Below are positions 7,245-15,275 of a stretch of DNA of 34,252 nt, in pieces; positions within the stretch are counted from its first letter, which is position 1; each line of letters starts with the position of its first letter. This stretch comes from Roseomonas rosulenta (GTDB lineage: Bacteria > Pseudomonadota > Alphaproteobacteria > Acetobacterales > Acetobacteraceae). The notes under the pieces were generated by a model that did no database searches, was not told the DNA's origin, and was given only the letters and a program-made list of their open reading frames with translations. The stretch spans positions 1 to 34,252 of the forward strand of contig NZ_JACADR010000016.1 in the NCBI RefSeq assembly GCF_016106005.1. Direction: 5' to 3'. The translations under genes were made by a program, and so were the position numbers.

Positions 7245-8030
7245 ATGAGCGAGATCGAGGTCACCGACGATGCCGGGCTGCGCACCATCCGCATCGCCCG
7301 GCCGGAGAAGAAGAACGCGCTGACGCGCGGCATGTACGCAGCGATGGCCGAGGCGCTGCGCGATGCCGCCGGCGCATCGGCCGTGCGCGCGGTGCTGATC
7401 ACCGGCGGGACGGAATGCTTCACCTCCGGCAACGACGTGGGCGACTTCAAGGCGCGCGGGGACCAGGCGGCGGACGTGCCCTCCCCGGCGCGGGACTTCC
7501 TGGCCGCGCTGCGCGAATGCCCGAAGCCGGTGGTGGCCGCCGTCGCGGGCTACGCGGTGGGCATCGGCACCACGCTGCTGCTGCATTGCGACTTCGTCTA
7601 TGCGGCGGAAAATGCCGTCTTCCGCATGCCCTTCGTCGATCTCGGCCTCTGCCCCGAGGGCGGGTCCTCGCTGCTGGTGCCGCAACGCGGCGGGCAGTTG
7701 CTGGCGAACGAGCTGCTGATGCTGGGCGATGCCTTCCCGCCCGCCATCGCGCTGCGCGCGGGCATCGTCAATGCCGTGGTGCCGGTCGGCGAACTGATGA
7801 CGACGGCGGAGGGCGTCGCGCGGCGCCTGGCCGCCAAGCCGCCCGCCGCATTGGCGGTGACGAAACGACTGCTGCGCCAGGCCGGCGAGGCGGCGCTCTC
7901 GGCTCACATGACCGAGGAATTCGCCCGCTTCGGCGCGCTGCTGCGCGGCCCCGAAGCGGCCGAGGCGGTGGCCGCCTTCCAGGAGAAGCGCAAGCCCGAC
8001 TTCACCCGCTTCCACGCCGCGGCGGAATAG
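7245..8030 (+). CDS. Enoyl-CoA hydratase/isomerase family protein, isomerase-like
   Basis: A 261-residue crotonase-fold enzyme. ARPEKKNALT (18-27) and SGNDVGDF near residue 61 form the CoA and oxyanion region, with the second oxyanion loop in GYAVGIGT. The active-site segment FRMPFVDLGLCPEGGSS resembles delta3,delta2-enoyl-CoA isomerases (F-x2-P-F-x2-L-G-L-x-PE) more than hydratases, which have two catalytic glutamates. The start has AGGAGGA upstream. It is followed after 5 bp by a 2,4-dienoyl-CoA-reductase-like SDR, so both may serve beta-oxidation of unsaturated acyl-CoA. Confidence 0.87.
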   Translation: MSEIEVTDDAGLRTIRIARPEKKNALTRGMYAAMAEALRDAAGASAVRAVLITGGTECFTSGNDVGDFKARGDQAADVPSPARDFLAALRECPKPVVAAVAGYAVGIGTTLLLHCDFVYAAENAVFRMPFVDLGLCPEGGSSLLVPQRGGQLLANELLMLGDAFPPAIALRAGIVNAVVPVGELMTTAEGVARRLAAKPPAALAVTKRLLRQAGEAALSAHMTEEFARFGALLRGPEAAEAVAAFQEKRKPDFTRFHAAAE

Positions 8031-8035
8031 CGCCC

Positions 8036-8908
8036 GTGTTCCGCGACGGGCTGTTCGACGGTGCGCGCGTGCTGATCACCGGCGGCGGCACCGGCCTCGG
8101 CCGCATGATGGCGGAGCGGCTGCTCAGTCTCGGTGCCGCGGTCGAGATCTGGGGCCGGCGCGGCGAGGTTGTGGCCGCCGCCGCCGCCGAGATGAACGTC
8201 GCGCATCCCGGCCGCGCGCACGCGCGCGCCGTGGACATCAAGGACCCCGATGCGGTGGATGCCGCCATCGCCGCCATGTGGGACGAAGGCCGCCCCGCCA
8301 CGCACCTCATCAACAACGCCGCGGGCAATTTCGTCAGCCGCACCGAGGACCTCTCGCCGCGCGCCTTCCACGCCATCGCCGACATCGTCTTCCACGGTAC
8401 CTTCCAGGTGACGCAGGCGGTGGGGAAGCGCTGGATCGCGGCGGGCACCGGCGGCGCGGTGGTGTCGATCATCGTCACCTGGGTGCGCACCGGCGCGCCC
8501 TTCGTCGTGCCATCCGCCATGTCGAAGGCGGGGGTGGATGCGATGACGAAGTCCCTGGCAGTGGAATGGGGGCGGCGCGGCATCCGGCTCAACGCCATCG
8601 CGCCGGGGCTGATCCCGACGGAAGGCATGCTCGCGCGCCTGCGCCCGGGCGAGGAAGGCCCTGAGCGCCGTGCGGCCGCAACCAACCCGATGCGGCGCAT
8701 CGGCACGCCCGAGGACATCGGCGACCTCGCCGCCTTCCTGCTCAGCCCGGTCTGGATCAATGGCGAGACGATCGCCCTCGATGGCGGCAACTGGCTGACC
8801 GCGGGCGGCGGCTTTCAGGACTACCTCAGCTGGAGCGACGCGGAGTGGAACGCCGCGCGGGAGCGGATCAAGGCACGCAACGCTGCGGATCGTGCGGGCC
8901 GCGGTTGA
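8036..8908 (+). CDS. SDR family oxidoreductase, 2,4-dienoyl-CoA reductase-like
   Basis: A 290-residue SDR with TGGGTGLG (15-22), NNAAGNF (93-99), and Lys164 in PSAMSKAGV. The usual YxxxK tyrosine is replaced by Ser160, as in the 2,4-dienoyl-CoA reductase branch, where that signature is commonly SAxxK. The N-terminus VFRDGLFDGARVLITG matches the MFRDxL start of such proteins, so the GTG at 8036 is chosen although no strong ribosome site is seen; only 5 bp separate it from the upstream stop. The likely reaction is NADPH-dependent reduction of 2,4-dienoyl-CoA. The acyl substrate cannot be read from sequence. Confidence 0.87.
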   Translation: MFRDGLFDGARVLITGGGTGLGRMMAERLLSLGAAVEIWGRRGEVVAAAAAEMNVAHPGRAHARAVDIKDPDAVDAAIAAMWDEGRPATHLINNAAGNFVSRTEDLSPRAFHAIADIVFHGTFQVTQAVGKRWIAAGTGGAVVSIIVTWVRTGAPFVVPSAMSKAGVDAMTKSLAVEWGRRGIRLNAIAPGLIPTEGMLARLRPGEEGPERRAAATNPMRRIGTPEDIGDLAAFLLSPVWINGETIALDGGNWLTAGGGFQDYLSWSDAEWNAARERIKARNAADRAGRG

Positions 8909-9007
8909 CGGGGAATTCATCCGCGCCGGTTTGCTGCATGGTTGCATGCCGCGACGCGGCGGCGCGATGCTCCCTCCAACGACAAGACCCGGAGGAGGAA
9001 GCGCACC

Positions 9008-10117
9008 ATGGAATTCGGCTACTTCGCCATGCCCTCGCACCCGCCCGAGCGCGGCCTCAAGCAAGGCCATGACTGGGACCTGCAGGTGCTGCGCTGGCTG
9101 GACGAGATGGGCTTCAGCGAGGCCTGGATCGGCGAGCACCACACCGCACCCTGGGAACCGCACCCCGCACCCGATCTGCTGATCGCGCAGGCCCTGCTGC
9201 AGACCAAGCGCCTGCGCATCGGCCCCGGCGGCTTCCTGCTGCCCTACCACCACCCGGCTGAGCTCGCGAACCGCGTCGCGATGCTGGACCATCTCTCGGA
9301 AGGCCGGCTGAACTTCGGCATCGCCGCCTCCGGCCTGCCGTCGGACTGGGCGATGTTCAACGTGGATGGCATGTCGGGGGCCAACCGCGACATGACGCGC
9401 GAGGCGCTCGACATCATCCTGCGCCTCTGGAGCGAGGACGAGCCCTTCCACTACGAAGGCAAGTTCTGGAAGGTGGACAAGCCCGACACGATGTTCGGCT
9501 TCCTCAAGCCGCACATCAAGCCGTTCCAGAAGCCGCATCCGCCGATCGGCGTCGCCGGCCTGTCGAAGAATTCCGACACGCTGAAGCTCGCCGGCGAGAA
9601 GGGCTTCCTGCCGCTCTCGCTCAACCTCAACCCGGCCTACGTGTCATCGCACTGGGACAGCGTCGAGGCCGGCGCGCGCAAGTCCGGCCGCACGCCCTGG
9701 CGCGGCGACTGGCGCCTGGTGCGCGAGGTCTTCGTCGCCGAGACCGACGAGGAAGCCTGGCGCCTGTCCGTCGGCTCCCACATGGGCCGCATGATGGGCG
9801 AGTACTTCCTGCAGCTGCTCGCGCAGTTCGGCTTCAAGGACTACCTGAAGCACGACCCGTCCGTGCCGGATTCCGACGTCACGGTGGACTACTGCGCGCG
9901 GCACAACTGGATCATCGGCAGCCCCGCGACCGTCGCCGAGAAGATCGAGCGCATCTACGAGGAAGTCGGCGGCTTCGGCCAGCTGCTGGTCTTCGGCTTC
10001 GACTACATGGAGAGCGCCGAGGCGTGGAAGACCTCGCTCGGCCTGCTGCAGACGGAAGTGGCGCCGAAGCTGCGCCACCTGGTGCCCGCCCGCCAGGCGG
10101 CGCTGGCCGCGGAATGA
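9008..10117 (+). CDS. LLM class flavin-dependent oxidoreductase (luciferase-like monooxygenase)
   Basis: A 369-residue TIM-barrel flavin oxidoreductase of the bacterial luciferase family. Diagnostic stretches are MEFGYFAMPSHPP at the start, EAWIGEHHT near residue 40, GGFLLPYHHP, NRVAMLDHLSEGRLNFGI, REALDIILRLW and the C-terminal IIGSPATVAEKI. Such enzymes use FMNH2 and O2 to oxygenate or desulfonate small organics; limonene-type or long-chain substrates are possible, but none is specified here. An in-frame upstream ATG at 8942 gives a basic, non-homologous extension. The ATG at 9008 follows GGAGGAGGAAG and is preferred. There are 99 bp from the SDR gene, so it may have its own promoter. Confidence 0.9.
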   Translation: MEFGYFAMPSHPPERGLKQGHDWDLQVLRWLDEMGFSEAWIGEHHTAPWEPHPAPDLLIAQALLQTKRLRIGPGGFLLPYHHPAELANRVAMLDHLSEGRLNFGIAASGLPSDWAMFNVDGMSGANRDMTREALDIILRLWSEDEPFHYEGKFWKVDKPDTMFGFLKPHIKPFQKPHPPIGVAGLSKNSDTLKLAGEKGFLPLSLNLNPAYVSSHWDSVEAGARKSGRTPWRGDWRLVREVFVAETDEEAWRLSVGSHMGRMMGEYFLQLLAQFGFKDYLKHDPSVPDSDVTVDYCARHNWIIGSPATVAEKIERIYEEVGGFGQLLVFGFDYMESAEAWKTSLGLLQTEVAPKLRHLVPARQAALAAE

Positions 10118-10120
10118 CCC

Positions 10121-10159
10121 GACGGGCGGGGCGTCGCGACAGCGCCCCGCCATCCCGTC
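10121..10159. terminator. Bidirectional hairpin between convergent genes
   Basis: GGCGGGGCG (10125-10133) pairs with CGCCCCGCC (10143-10151) around a 9-base loop. GACGGG at 10121 can also pair with CCCGTC at 10154. It fills the 40 bp between two converging stops. There is no T-run on either side, so a hairpin-assisted terminator is inferred from position. Confidence 0.6.
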
Positions 10160-10814
10160 ACAGGGTGCACTCGTAGATCGTGTAGCTGCGGATATTGAGC
10201 CCGAAGCCCGTCTGGTACACCTGATCGAGCGTCTGCACGACCTCGGCCCCGATCGCACCGGGATTGTCGATCGTGAAGAACCCGGTGTTCGGGTCGAAGT
10301 AGCGCGGGCGCAGGCCGCTCTGGCCATTGCGGTAGGACAGCCCGACGACGTGCCCCCAGATGCCGTGCGCCTCGCCGGGATTGCCGTCACCGTCGATCGC
10401 CAGCATGACGACGTCGCCCGGCGAGAGCGTCTGCAGGCGTTGGCGGCACATCAGCGCGGATGGCGTGTCGAGCAGGCGGGTGACCGTCATGCCCTCCCGC
10501 CGGGCGGATTGCGGGATGAAGCGCGCCGAGGCATCCGCGATGGTCTGGTGGAATGCGGCGTAGGTCTGGTGCCGGCCGACGTCGAACCAGGTGTGGTCAT
10601 AGGCCCGCTGGAACGACAGGATGCGCTGCCACCCCGGACCGTCCTGGTCGAACAGCGGTCCGAGCAGCTGCGCGGGGTCGCCGCCCTTGACGTAGCCCTT
10701 CGCCCATTCGAACACGAGCGCCATGCAGATGCCGCCCTGCAGCAAGCGGTCGAGCACGCCGCGTAGCCAGAAATTCTGGTTGATCCCATTCGGGAACCCG
10801 ACATCGGGGCTCAT
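10158..10814 (-). CDS. YopT-type (peptidase C58-like) cysteine protease domain protein
   Basis: A 218-residue protein resembling the YopT/AvrPphB papain-like peptidase family. Candidate catalytic residues are Cys30 in GGICMALVFEW, His155 in WGHVVGLSY and Asp174 in RYFDPNTGFF. The spacing (125 then 19 residues) is close to that of YopT (119 then 16, from memory). No signal peptide or membrane segment is seen, and no type III secretion genes are near. The ATG at 10814 is preceded by AGGAAG. It is an orphan among catabolic genes, divergent from the dehydrogenase at 10915. A role as an effector, toxin or housekeeping peptidase cannot be chosen from sequence. Confidence 0.7.
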   Translation of the reverse strand: MSPDVGFPNGINQNFWLRGVLDRLLQGGICMALVFEWAKGYVKGGDPAQLLGPLFDQDGPGWQRILSFQRAYDHTWFDVGRHQTYAAFHQTIADASARFIPQSARREGMTVTRLLDTPSALMCRQRLQTLSPGDVVMLAIDGDGNPGEAHGIWGHVVGLSYRNGQSGLRPRYFDPNTGFFTIDNPGAIGAEVVQTLDQVYQTGFGLNIRSYTIYECTL

Positions 10815-10914
10815 GCATGTCTTCCTGCTGTGATGGCGCTTCGGCGCCGGGGCGCGCAGCATGGCAGCCCCTTCGTATCGACATCGATCACAACCAGGGG
10901 AGGATTTGAGCAAC

Positions 10915-12066
10915 ATGACGTCAACCAGTCTGCACCAGTGGCCGGCGCAGGGTCGCGTCCACCATGGCGCCGCCCTGGCCGAGGTCCTGCCGGGCGAGAT
11001 CGCCGACGCCACGCGCGTGGTTCTGGTGACCACACGGTCCCTCGCGAAGGGCGCGCTGGTCGCCTCGGCCACCGCCGCGATCGGCGCGCGCCTCGCCGCC
11101 ACCTTCGCCACCATGCGCGCGCACAGCCCGGTCGAGGACGTGCTCGCCCTCGCCGCGATGCTGCGCGAGAGCGATGCCGACCTGGTGGTCGCCCTCGGCG
11201 GCGGCTCCGTCATCGACGGGTCGAAGGTGGCCTGCCTCGCGGTCTGGCGCGGCATCGCCGATGCGGGCGAGCTCATCGCCGCCGCGGCCTCGCGTGGCGC
11301 CGCGCCGGGCAATTGGGACAGCGCGCCGCCCGCCCCGCGCATGGTCGCCATCCCGACCACGCTCTCGGCCGCCGAATTCGCGCCGCATGCGGGCTACACC
11401 GACCTCGCGGCGGGGCGGAAGTATCGCGCCCTCGATCCCTGGATGGTGCCGCGCGCGGTCATCCTCGATCCCGCGGCCACGCTCGAGACACCGGCGCAGC
11501 TGCTGCTCTCCTCCGGCATCCGCGCGCTGGACCACGCGGCGGAACGCTGGTGCTCCACCGCGCCACAACCCTTCTCCGACGCCGTCTCGCGCCAGGCGAT
11601 GCTGATGCTGGCCGAAGGCCTGCCGCGCGTGCATCGCCACCCGCAGGACATGGCGGCGCGCACGCTCTGCCAGCAGGCGATGTGGCTCTCGGTGATGGGC
11701 GGCTGGTCGGGCGTGCCCGTCGGCGCCAGCCACGGGATCGGCTACATCCTCGGCGCGGCGAAGGGCGTGCCGCACGGCATCACATCCTGCCTCATGCTGC
11801 ACGCGGTGATGCGCTGGAACGCGCCGGTCAACGAAAGCCGGCAGCGCGACGTGGCCCACATCTTCGGCGGCGAGGAAGCCGGGCCCGCGATCGAAGGCTT
11901 CGTGCGCGGGCTCGGCCTGCCGACGCGTCTGCATGAACAGGGGATCACGACGGACGACATTCCGGGACTGGCGGCGCGATGGAACGGGGATGCGCCGATC
12001 GCGACCAATCCGCGGCCGATTACCTCGGCCAAGGAACTCGAAGACATCCTGCGGCTGGCGGCTTAG
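10915..12066 (+). CDS. Iron-containing alcohol dehydrogenase, maleylacetate reductase-like
   Basis: A 383-residue protein of the group III metal-dependent alcohol dehydrogenase fold. It has VVALGGGSVIDGSK (dinucleotide-binding loop) near residue 93, AIPTTLSAAEFAPHAG, DPAATLETPAQ, SGIRALDHAAE with metal-ligand Asp/His candidates, and GASHGIGYILGAAKGVPHG, which holds two further histidines. This order is that of maleylacetate reductases and related dehydrogenases, which reduce maleylacetate to 3-oxoadipate. No ring-cleavage partner lies nearby, so the substrate is open. GGGGAGG lies upstream of the ATG. The gene ends at the double hairpin shared with the convergent oxidase. Confidence 0.85.
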   Translation: MTSTSLHQWPAQGRVHHGAALAEVLPGEIADATRVVLVTTRSLAKGALVASATAAIGARLAATFATMRAHSPVEDVLALAAMLRESDADLVVALGGGSVIDGSKVACLAVWRGIADAGELIAAAASRGAAPGNWDSAPPAPRMVAIPTTLSAAEFAPHAGYTDLAAGRKYRALDPWMVPRAVILDPAATLETPAQLLLSSGIRALDHAAERWCSTAPQPFSDAVSRQAMLMLAEGLPRVHRHPQDMAARTLCQQAMWLSVMGGWSGVPVGASHGIGYILGAAKGVPHGITSCLMLHAVMRWNAPVNESRQRDVAHIFGGEEAGPAIEGFVRGLGLPTRLHEQGITTDDIPGLAARWNGDAPIATNPRPITSAKELEDILRLAA

Positions 12067-12116
12067 CGAGGGGCGCCGCCCCTCGCGCTCCCCGCCAGGG
12101 GGCTGCGGCCCCCTGG
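12066..12116. terminator. Tandem GC-rich double hairpin between convergent genes
   Basis: Two perfect hairpins lie side by side. GCGAGGGGC (12066-12074) pairs with GCCCCTCGC (12078-12086) across a 3-base loop. CCAGGGGGC (12095-12103) pairs with GCCCCCTGG (12108-12116) across a 4-base loop. The block sits between the stops of two converging genes and probably ends transcription from both sides. Its form resembles dispersed intergenic elements I recall from high-GC Alphaproteobacteria. Confidence 0.7.
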
Positions 12117-12127
12117 ACCGCGATCAC

Positions 12128-13378
12128 TTAGAATCGCTCCACGGCGAAGGGGGTGAAGTCGAAATTCGGCCTCTCACCCGCCATCGCACAAGCCACAAGC
12201 GCACCCGTCGGCGCCGAACCGGTCAGGCCGAGATGGCCATGGCCGAAGGCGCACCACAACCCATCCCACGCCTTCACCGGGCCCATCACGGGCAGGCTGT
12301 CGGGCAGGCACGGGCGATGGCCCATCCAGGTCGTCGCACTCTCGATGCGCGCCTGCGGAAACACGGCGCGTAGATCCCCCAGCAGCAGCTGCGCGCGCGC
12401 CTCGTTCGGCGGAGCATCGAGGCCGGCGAACTCGACCGATCCTGCCACGCGCAACCCCTCCTCCATCGGCGAGATGAATACCTTGCGATCCGCCGGCGAC
12501 AGCACGCGCCCCACCCGCACGCCGGCCTCGGGCAGCATCACGTGGTAGCCGCGCTGCGTCTCGAGCGGCACCTTGATGCCGAGCGGTGCGAGCAGCCGCG
12601 CCGACCAGGCGCCGGCCGCGAGCACCACCCGATCCGCGGCCACATCGCCGGCATCCGTGACCACGCCGGTCACGCGCCGCCCCTCGGTGGTGATGGCCCG
12701 CACCTCGGCCTCGCGGATCTCGCCGCCCATGCGCCGCACGCCATTCGCCACCACCTCGGCCAGGCGCGCCGGATTCACGCAGGACCCGTGGTCCGGCAGG
12801 AAGACCGCACGGGTGTAAGCGGGCGAGACCTCGGGTTCCAGCGCCACGAGCCCGGCGCGGTCGAGCACCTCCATGCGCAACCCGTGGCGGCGGCGCAGGT
12901 CGAGCGAGCCCGCATCTTTCGCCATCTGCGCATCGTCGCGATAGAGGTACATCTGACCCTGCGCGCGGATCAGGTCGAGCGCGTCCTCCTCCTCCAGGAT
13001 CTCGCGATGCCGCTCCGGCGCGCCATACAGCAGCGCGGCGAGCGCGACCGCCGCGGCCTCGACCTTCTCGCGCCGGGCGGAGGCGACGAAGCGCAGCAGC
13101 CAGGGCATCGCCTGCAGCCAGTAGCGCATCGGGATGTGCAGCGCGCCGGCCGGGTCGGTCAGCATCCTCGGCACCTGGCGCAGCACGCCGGGCATGGCCA
13201 GCGGCGCGACCGATCCATGGCTGATCGCCCCCGCATTGCCGGTATAGGCGGCATGCGGCTTGCGCGCCTCGATCACGATCGGCTTCAGCCCGCGCCAGGC
13301 CAGGTGCCAGGCCACGCAGAGCCCGACGATGCCGCCGCCGACCACAACGATCCGCGGCTTTTCCAGGGTGTTCCACAT
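12128..13378 (-). CDS. FAD-dependent oxidoreductase, D-amino acid dehydrogenase (DadA)-like
   Basis: A 416-residue DAO-family flavoprotein. The N-terminal IVVVGGGIVGLCVAWHLA (10-27), then TGNAGAISHGSVAPLAMPG and LEPEVSPAYTRAVFLPDHG, are typical of DadA-like dehydrogenases, as is the C-terminal MGHRPCLPDSLPVMGP with GHGHLGLTGSAPTG. The expected reaction is oxidative deamination of a D-amino acid, passing electrons to the respiratory chain. The length matches DadA (about 430). No strong ribosome site precedes the ATG. It is divergent from the TauD-like dioxygenase gene (105 bp) and has no racemase partner in the window. Confidence 0.87.
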   Translation of the reverse strand: MWNTLEKPRIVVVGGGIVGLCVAWHLAWRGLKPIVIEARKPHAAYTGNAGAISHGSVAPLAMPGVLRQVPRMLTDPAGALHIPMRYWLQAMPWLLRFVASARREKVEAAAVALAALLYGAPERHREILEEEDALDLIRAQGQMYLYRDDAQMAKDAGSLDLRRRHGLRMEVLDRAGLVALEPEVSPAYTRAVFLPDHGSCVNPARLAEVVANGVRRMGGEIREAEVRAITTEGRRVTGVVTDAGDVAADRVVLAAGAWSARLLAPLGIKVPLETQRGYHVMLPEAGVRVGRVLSPADRKVFISPMEEGLRVAGSVEFAGLDAPPNEARAQLLLGDLRAVFPQARIESATTWMGHRPCLPDSLPVMGPVKAWDGLWCAFGHGHLGLTGSAPTGALVACAMAGERPNFDFTPFAVERF

Positions 13379-13483
13379 GCCGCCATGCTGCCCTGCCCGC
13401 GGCCACGGCGGAAGCCGCCCCGGCGCGTTGACGCGGCGCGGGCCGCGTCGCACTTTCCGCCCAACACGTCCGAGGAGCGTCCG

Positions 13484-14365
13484 ATGAAGATCACCCCGAA
13501 CAATGCCGGGCTGGGCGCACGCATCGAGGGCATCGACCTCGCGCGGCCGCTCTCGCCGGAGGATTTCCGCACCGTGCTGCGCGCGCTTGGCCAGTACGGG
13601 GTGCTGTGCTTCCCGGGCCAGGACCTGGATGCTGCCGCGCTGTCCGACTTCGGCTCCCGCTTCGGCGAGCTGGAGGTGAACGTCGCGAACCTGTTCCATG
13701 CCGAGGGGCATCCGGAAGTGATGCACCTGTCCAACATGAAGGATGCGGCGGGCAAGCCGATCGGCCTGTCCGATGCCGGCCAGGGCTGGCACACCGACAT
13801 GTCCTATTCGAAGGAGATCGCGCTCGCCAACGTGCTGCACGCCAAGCGCGTGCCGCGCCGCAATGGGCGCGCGATCGGCTGCACGCAGTTCCGCAACATG
13901 CACGCCGCCTATGACGACCTGCCCACCGAGGTGAAGCAGCGGATCGAGGGCCGCACCGCCATCCACGACTTCGCCAAGTTCTGGGACATGATGCGCATCA
14001 GGCCCGGTTCGATCCGCGGACCGCTCACGCCCGAGCAGCGCGCGAAGAAGCCGCCCGTCTCGCAGCCCATGGTGCGCGTGCATCCCATCACCGGGCGGCG
14101 CGTCCTGTACTGCAATTCCGGCTACGCCATGTATGTCGAGGGCATGGACCGCGCGGAATCCGACGCGCTGCTTGACTACCTGTTCCGCCACCAGGCGCAG
14201 GAGAAGTACTTCTACGAGCACGAATGGAACGAGGGCGACGTGCTGATGTGGGACAATATCGGCACGCTGCACAATGCGGTGGCCGACTACGGCCCGGAAG
14301 AGCCGCGCTTCATCCTGCGCGTGCAGGTGATGGCGAGCCTCGACTACGCGGAACTCGCCGCATGA
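13484..14365 (+). CDS. TauD/TfdA family Fe(II)/2-oxoglutarate dioxygenase
   Basis: A 293-residue non-heme iron dioxygenase. The facial triad is visible as His103 and Asp105 in WHTDMSY and His263 in TLHNAVADY; Arg275 or Arg279 near the C-terminus would bind 2-oxoglutarate. The N-terminal GARIEGIDLARPLSPEDF and GVLCFPGQDLD are family-typical. Members hydroxylate taurine, phenoxyacetates, alkyl sulfates or carboxylates. GAGGAG lies upstream of the ATG. Its stop overlaps the start of the FAA-hydrolase gene as ATGA, and a Bug binding protein follows, so the three genes likely import and degrade one organic acid. Confidence 0.9.
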   Translation: MKITPNNAGLGARIEGIDLARPLSPEDFRTVLRALGQYGVLCFPGQDLDAAALSDFGSRFGELEVNVANLFHAEGHPEVMHLSNMKDAAGKPIGLSDAGQGWHTDMSYSKEIALANVLHAKRVPRRNGRAIGCTQFRNMHAAYDDLPTEVKQRIEGRTAIHDFAKFWDMMRIRPGSIRGPLTPEQRAKKPPVSQPMVRVHPITGRRVLYCNSGYAMYVEGMDRAESDALLDYLFRHQAQEKYFYEHEWNEGDVLMWDNIGTLHNAVADYGPEEPRFILRVQVMASLDYAELAA

Positions 14366-15255
14366 GGCTGGTGACGCTCGAAGGCCCGGTCCTGGGCGGG
14401 CTGGTGGGCGAGAGCGTGGTGGCGCTGCGGCCTGCGCTGGCCGCCGCGCAACGCGCCGCGGGCGAAGCGCCGTCCGACATCATCCCCGACGACATGGTGG
14501 CACTGATCGCCAGCGAGGCGGCGATGGTCGCGGCCGCCCGCGCGCTGGCCTTCGCCGCGCGGCCGGAGAATGCCGCGCTGCGCGCCCCGCTCGCGGACGC
14601 ACGGCTGCTCGCGCCGCTCAGGCCGGGCAAGATCCTGGGCGTCGGGCGCAACTACGGCGACCATGCGAAGGAGGTCGGCGGGCCGAAGCTCGAAGCGCCG
14701 CGCATCTTCCTCAAGCCCGCTTCGTCGGTGGTCGGCCCGGGTGCGGCGGTGCGCATCCCCGCGTCGGTCAAGAAGCCGGACTGGGAGGCCGAGCTCGGCG
14801 TGGTGATCGGCCGCCGCGCCAAGGATGTGAGCGAGGGCGTCGCCCTCGAATACGTCGCCGGCTACACCGTGCTCGACGACATCAGCGCGCGCGAATTCCA
14901 GTTCGACGTGCCGCTGTCCATGACCTCCTTCGCCAAGGGCATGGACGGCTTCTGCCCGATCGGCCCCTGCATCGCGACCGCCGACGAGGTGGGCGAGCCC
15001 TGGGCGCTCGACATCCGCTGCTGGCTCAACGGGGAGGAGGTGCAGCACGGCAACACGCGCGACCTGATCTTCCCCGTCAGCACGCTCATCTCCTACCTCA
15101 GCCGCTACATGACGCTCGAACCCGGCGACGTGATCGCGACCGGCACGCCGGCGGGCGTCGGGCATTTCCGCGACCCGCCCCGCTACCTGAAACCAGGCGA
15201 CCGGCTGCGCATGGAAGTCGAGCGCGTCGGCGTGCTGGAACACACCATCGCCTGA
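14362..15255 (+). CDS. Fumarylacetoacetate hydrolase (FAA) family protein
   Basis: A 297-residue FAH-fold enzyme. The ILGVGRNYGDHAKE segment (91-104) starts the catalytic domain. The metal ligands Glu142 and Glu144 (DWEAELGVVIG) and Asp173 (VLDDISAR) are present, followed by TSFAKGMDGFCPIGP and VIATGTPAGVG, all hallmarks of the family. Members split fumarylpyruvate-type acids, decarboxylate oxaloacetate, or hydrate 2-oxo-4-pentenoates. The ATG overlaps the dioxygenase stop by 4 bp, indicating translational coupling. A Bug gene begins 20 bp after its stop. The exact substrate is not determined. Confidence 0.9.
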   Translation: MRLVTLEGPVLGGLVGESVVALRPALAAAQRAAGEAPSDIIPDDMVALIASEAAMVAAARALAFAARPENAALRAPLADARLLAPLRPGKILGVGRNYGDHAKEVGGPKLEAPRIFLKPASSVVGPGAAVRIPASVKKPDWEAELGVVIGRRAKDVSEGVALEYVAGYTVLDDISAREFQFDVPLSMTSFAKGMDGFCPIGPCIATADEVGEPWALDIRCWLNGEEVQHGNTRDLIFPVSTLISYLSRYMTLEPGDVIATGTPAGVGHFRDPPRYLKPGDRLRMEVERVGVLEHTIA

Positions 15256-15275
15256 TGATCGGGAGGACAACGAAC

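Noticed and set aside
7904-9538. A 544-codon minus-strand open frame
   Set aside because: It lies opposite the isomerase, SDR and LLM genes, which have recognised domains, and it shows no motif of its own.
12542-13483. Upstream extension of the TauD dioxygenase frame
   Set aside because: It is antisense to the DadA-like gene; the ATG at 13484 has a GAGGAG site and begins the family sequence.
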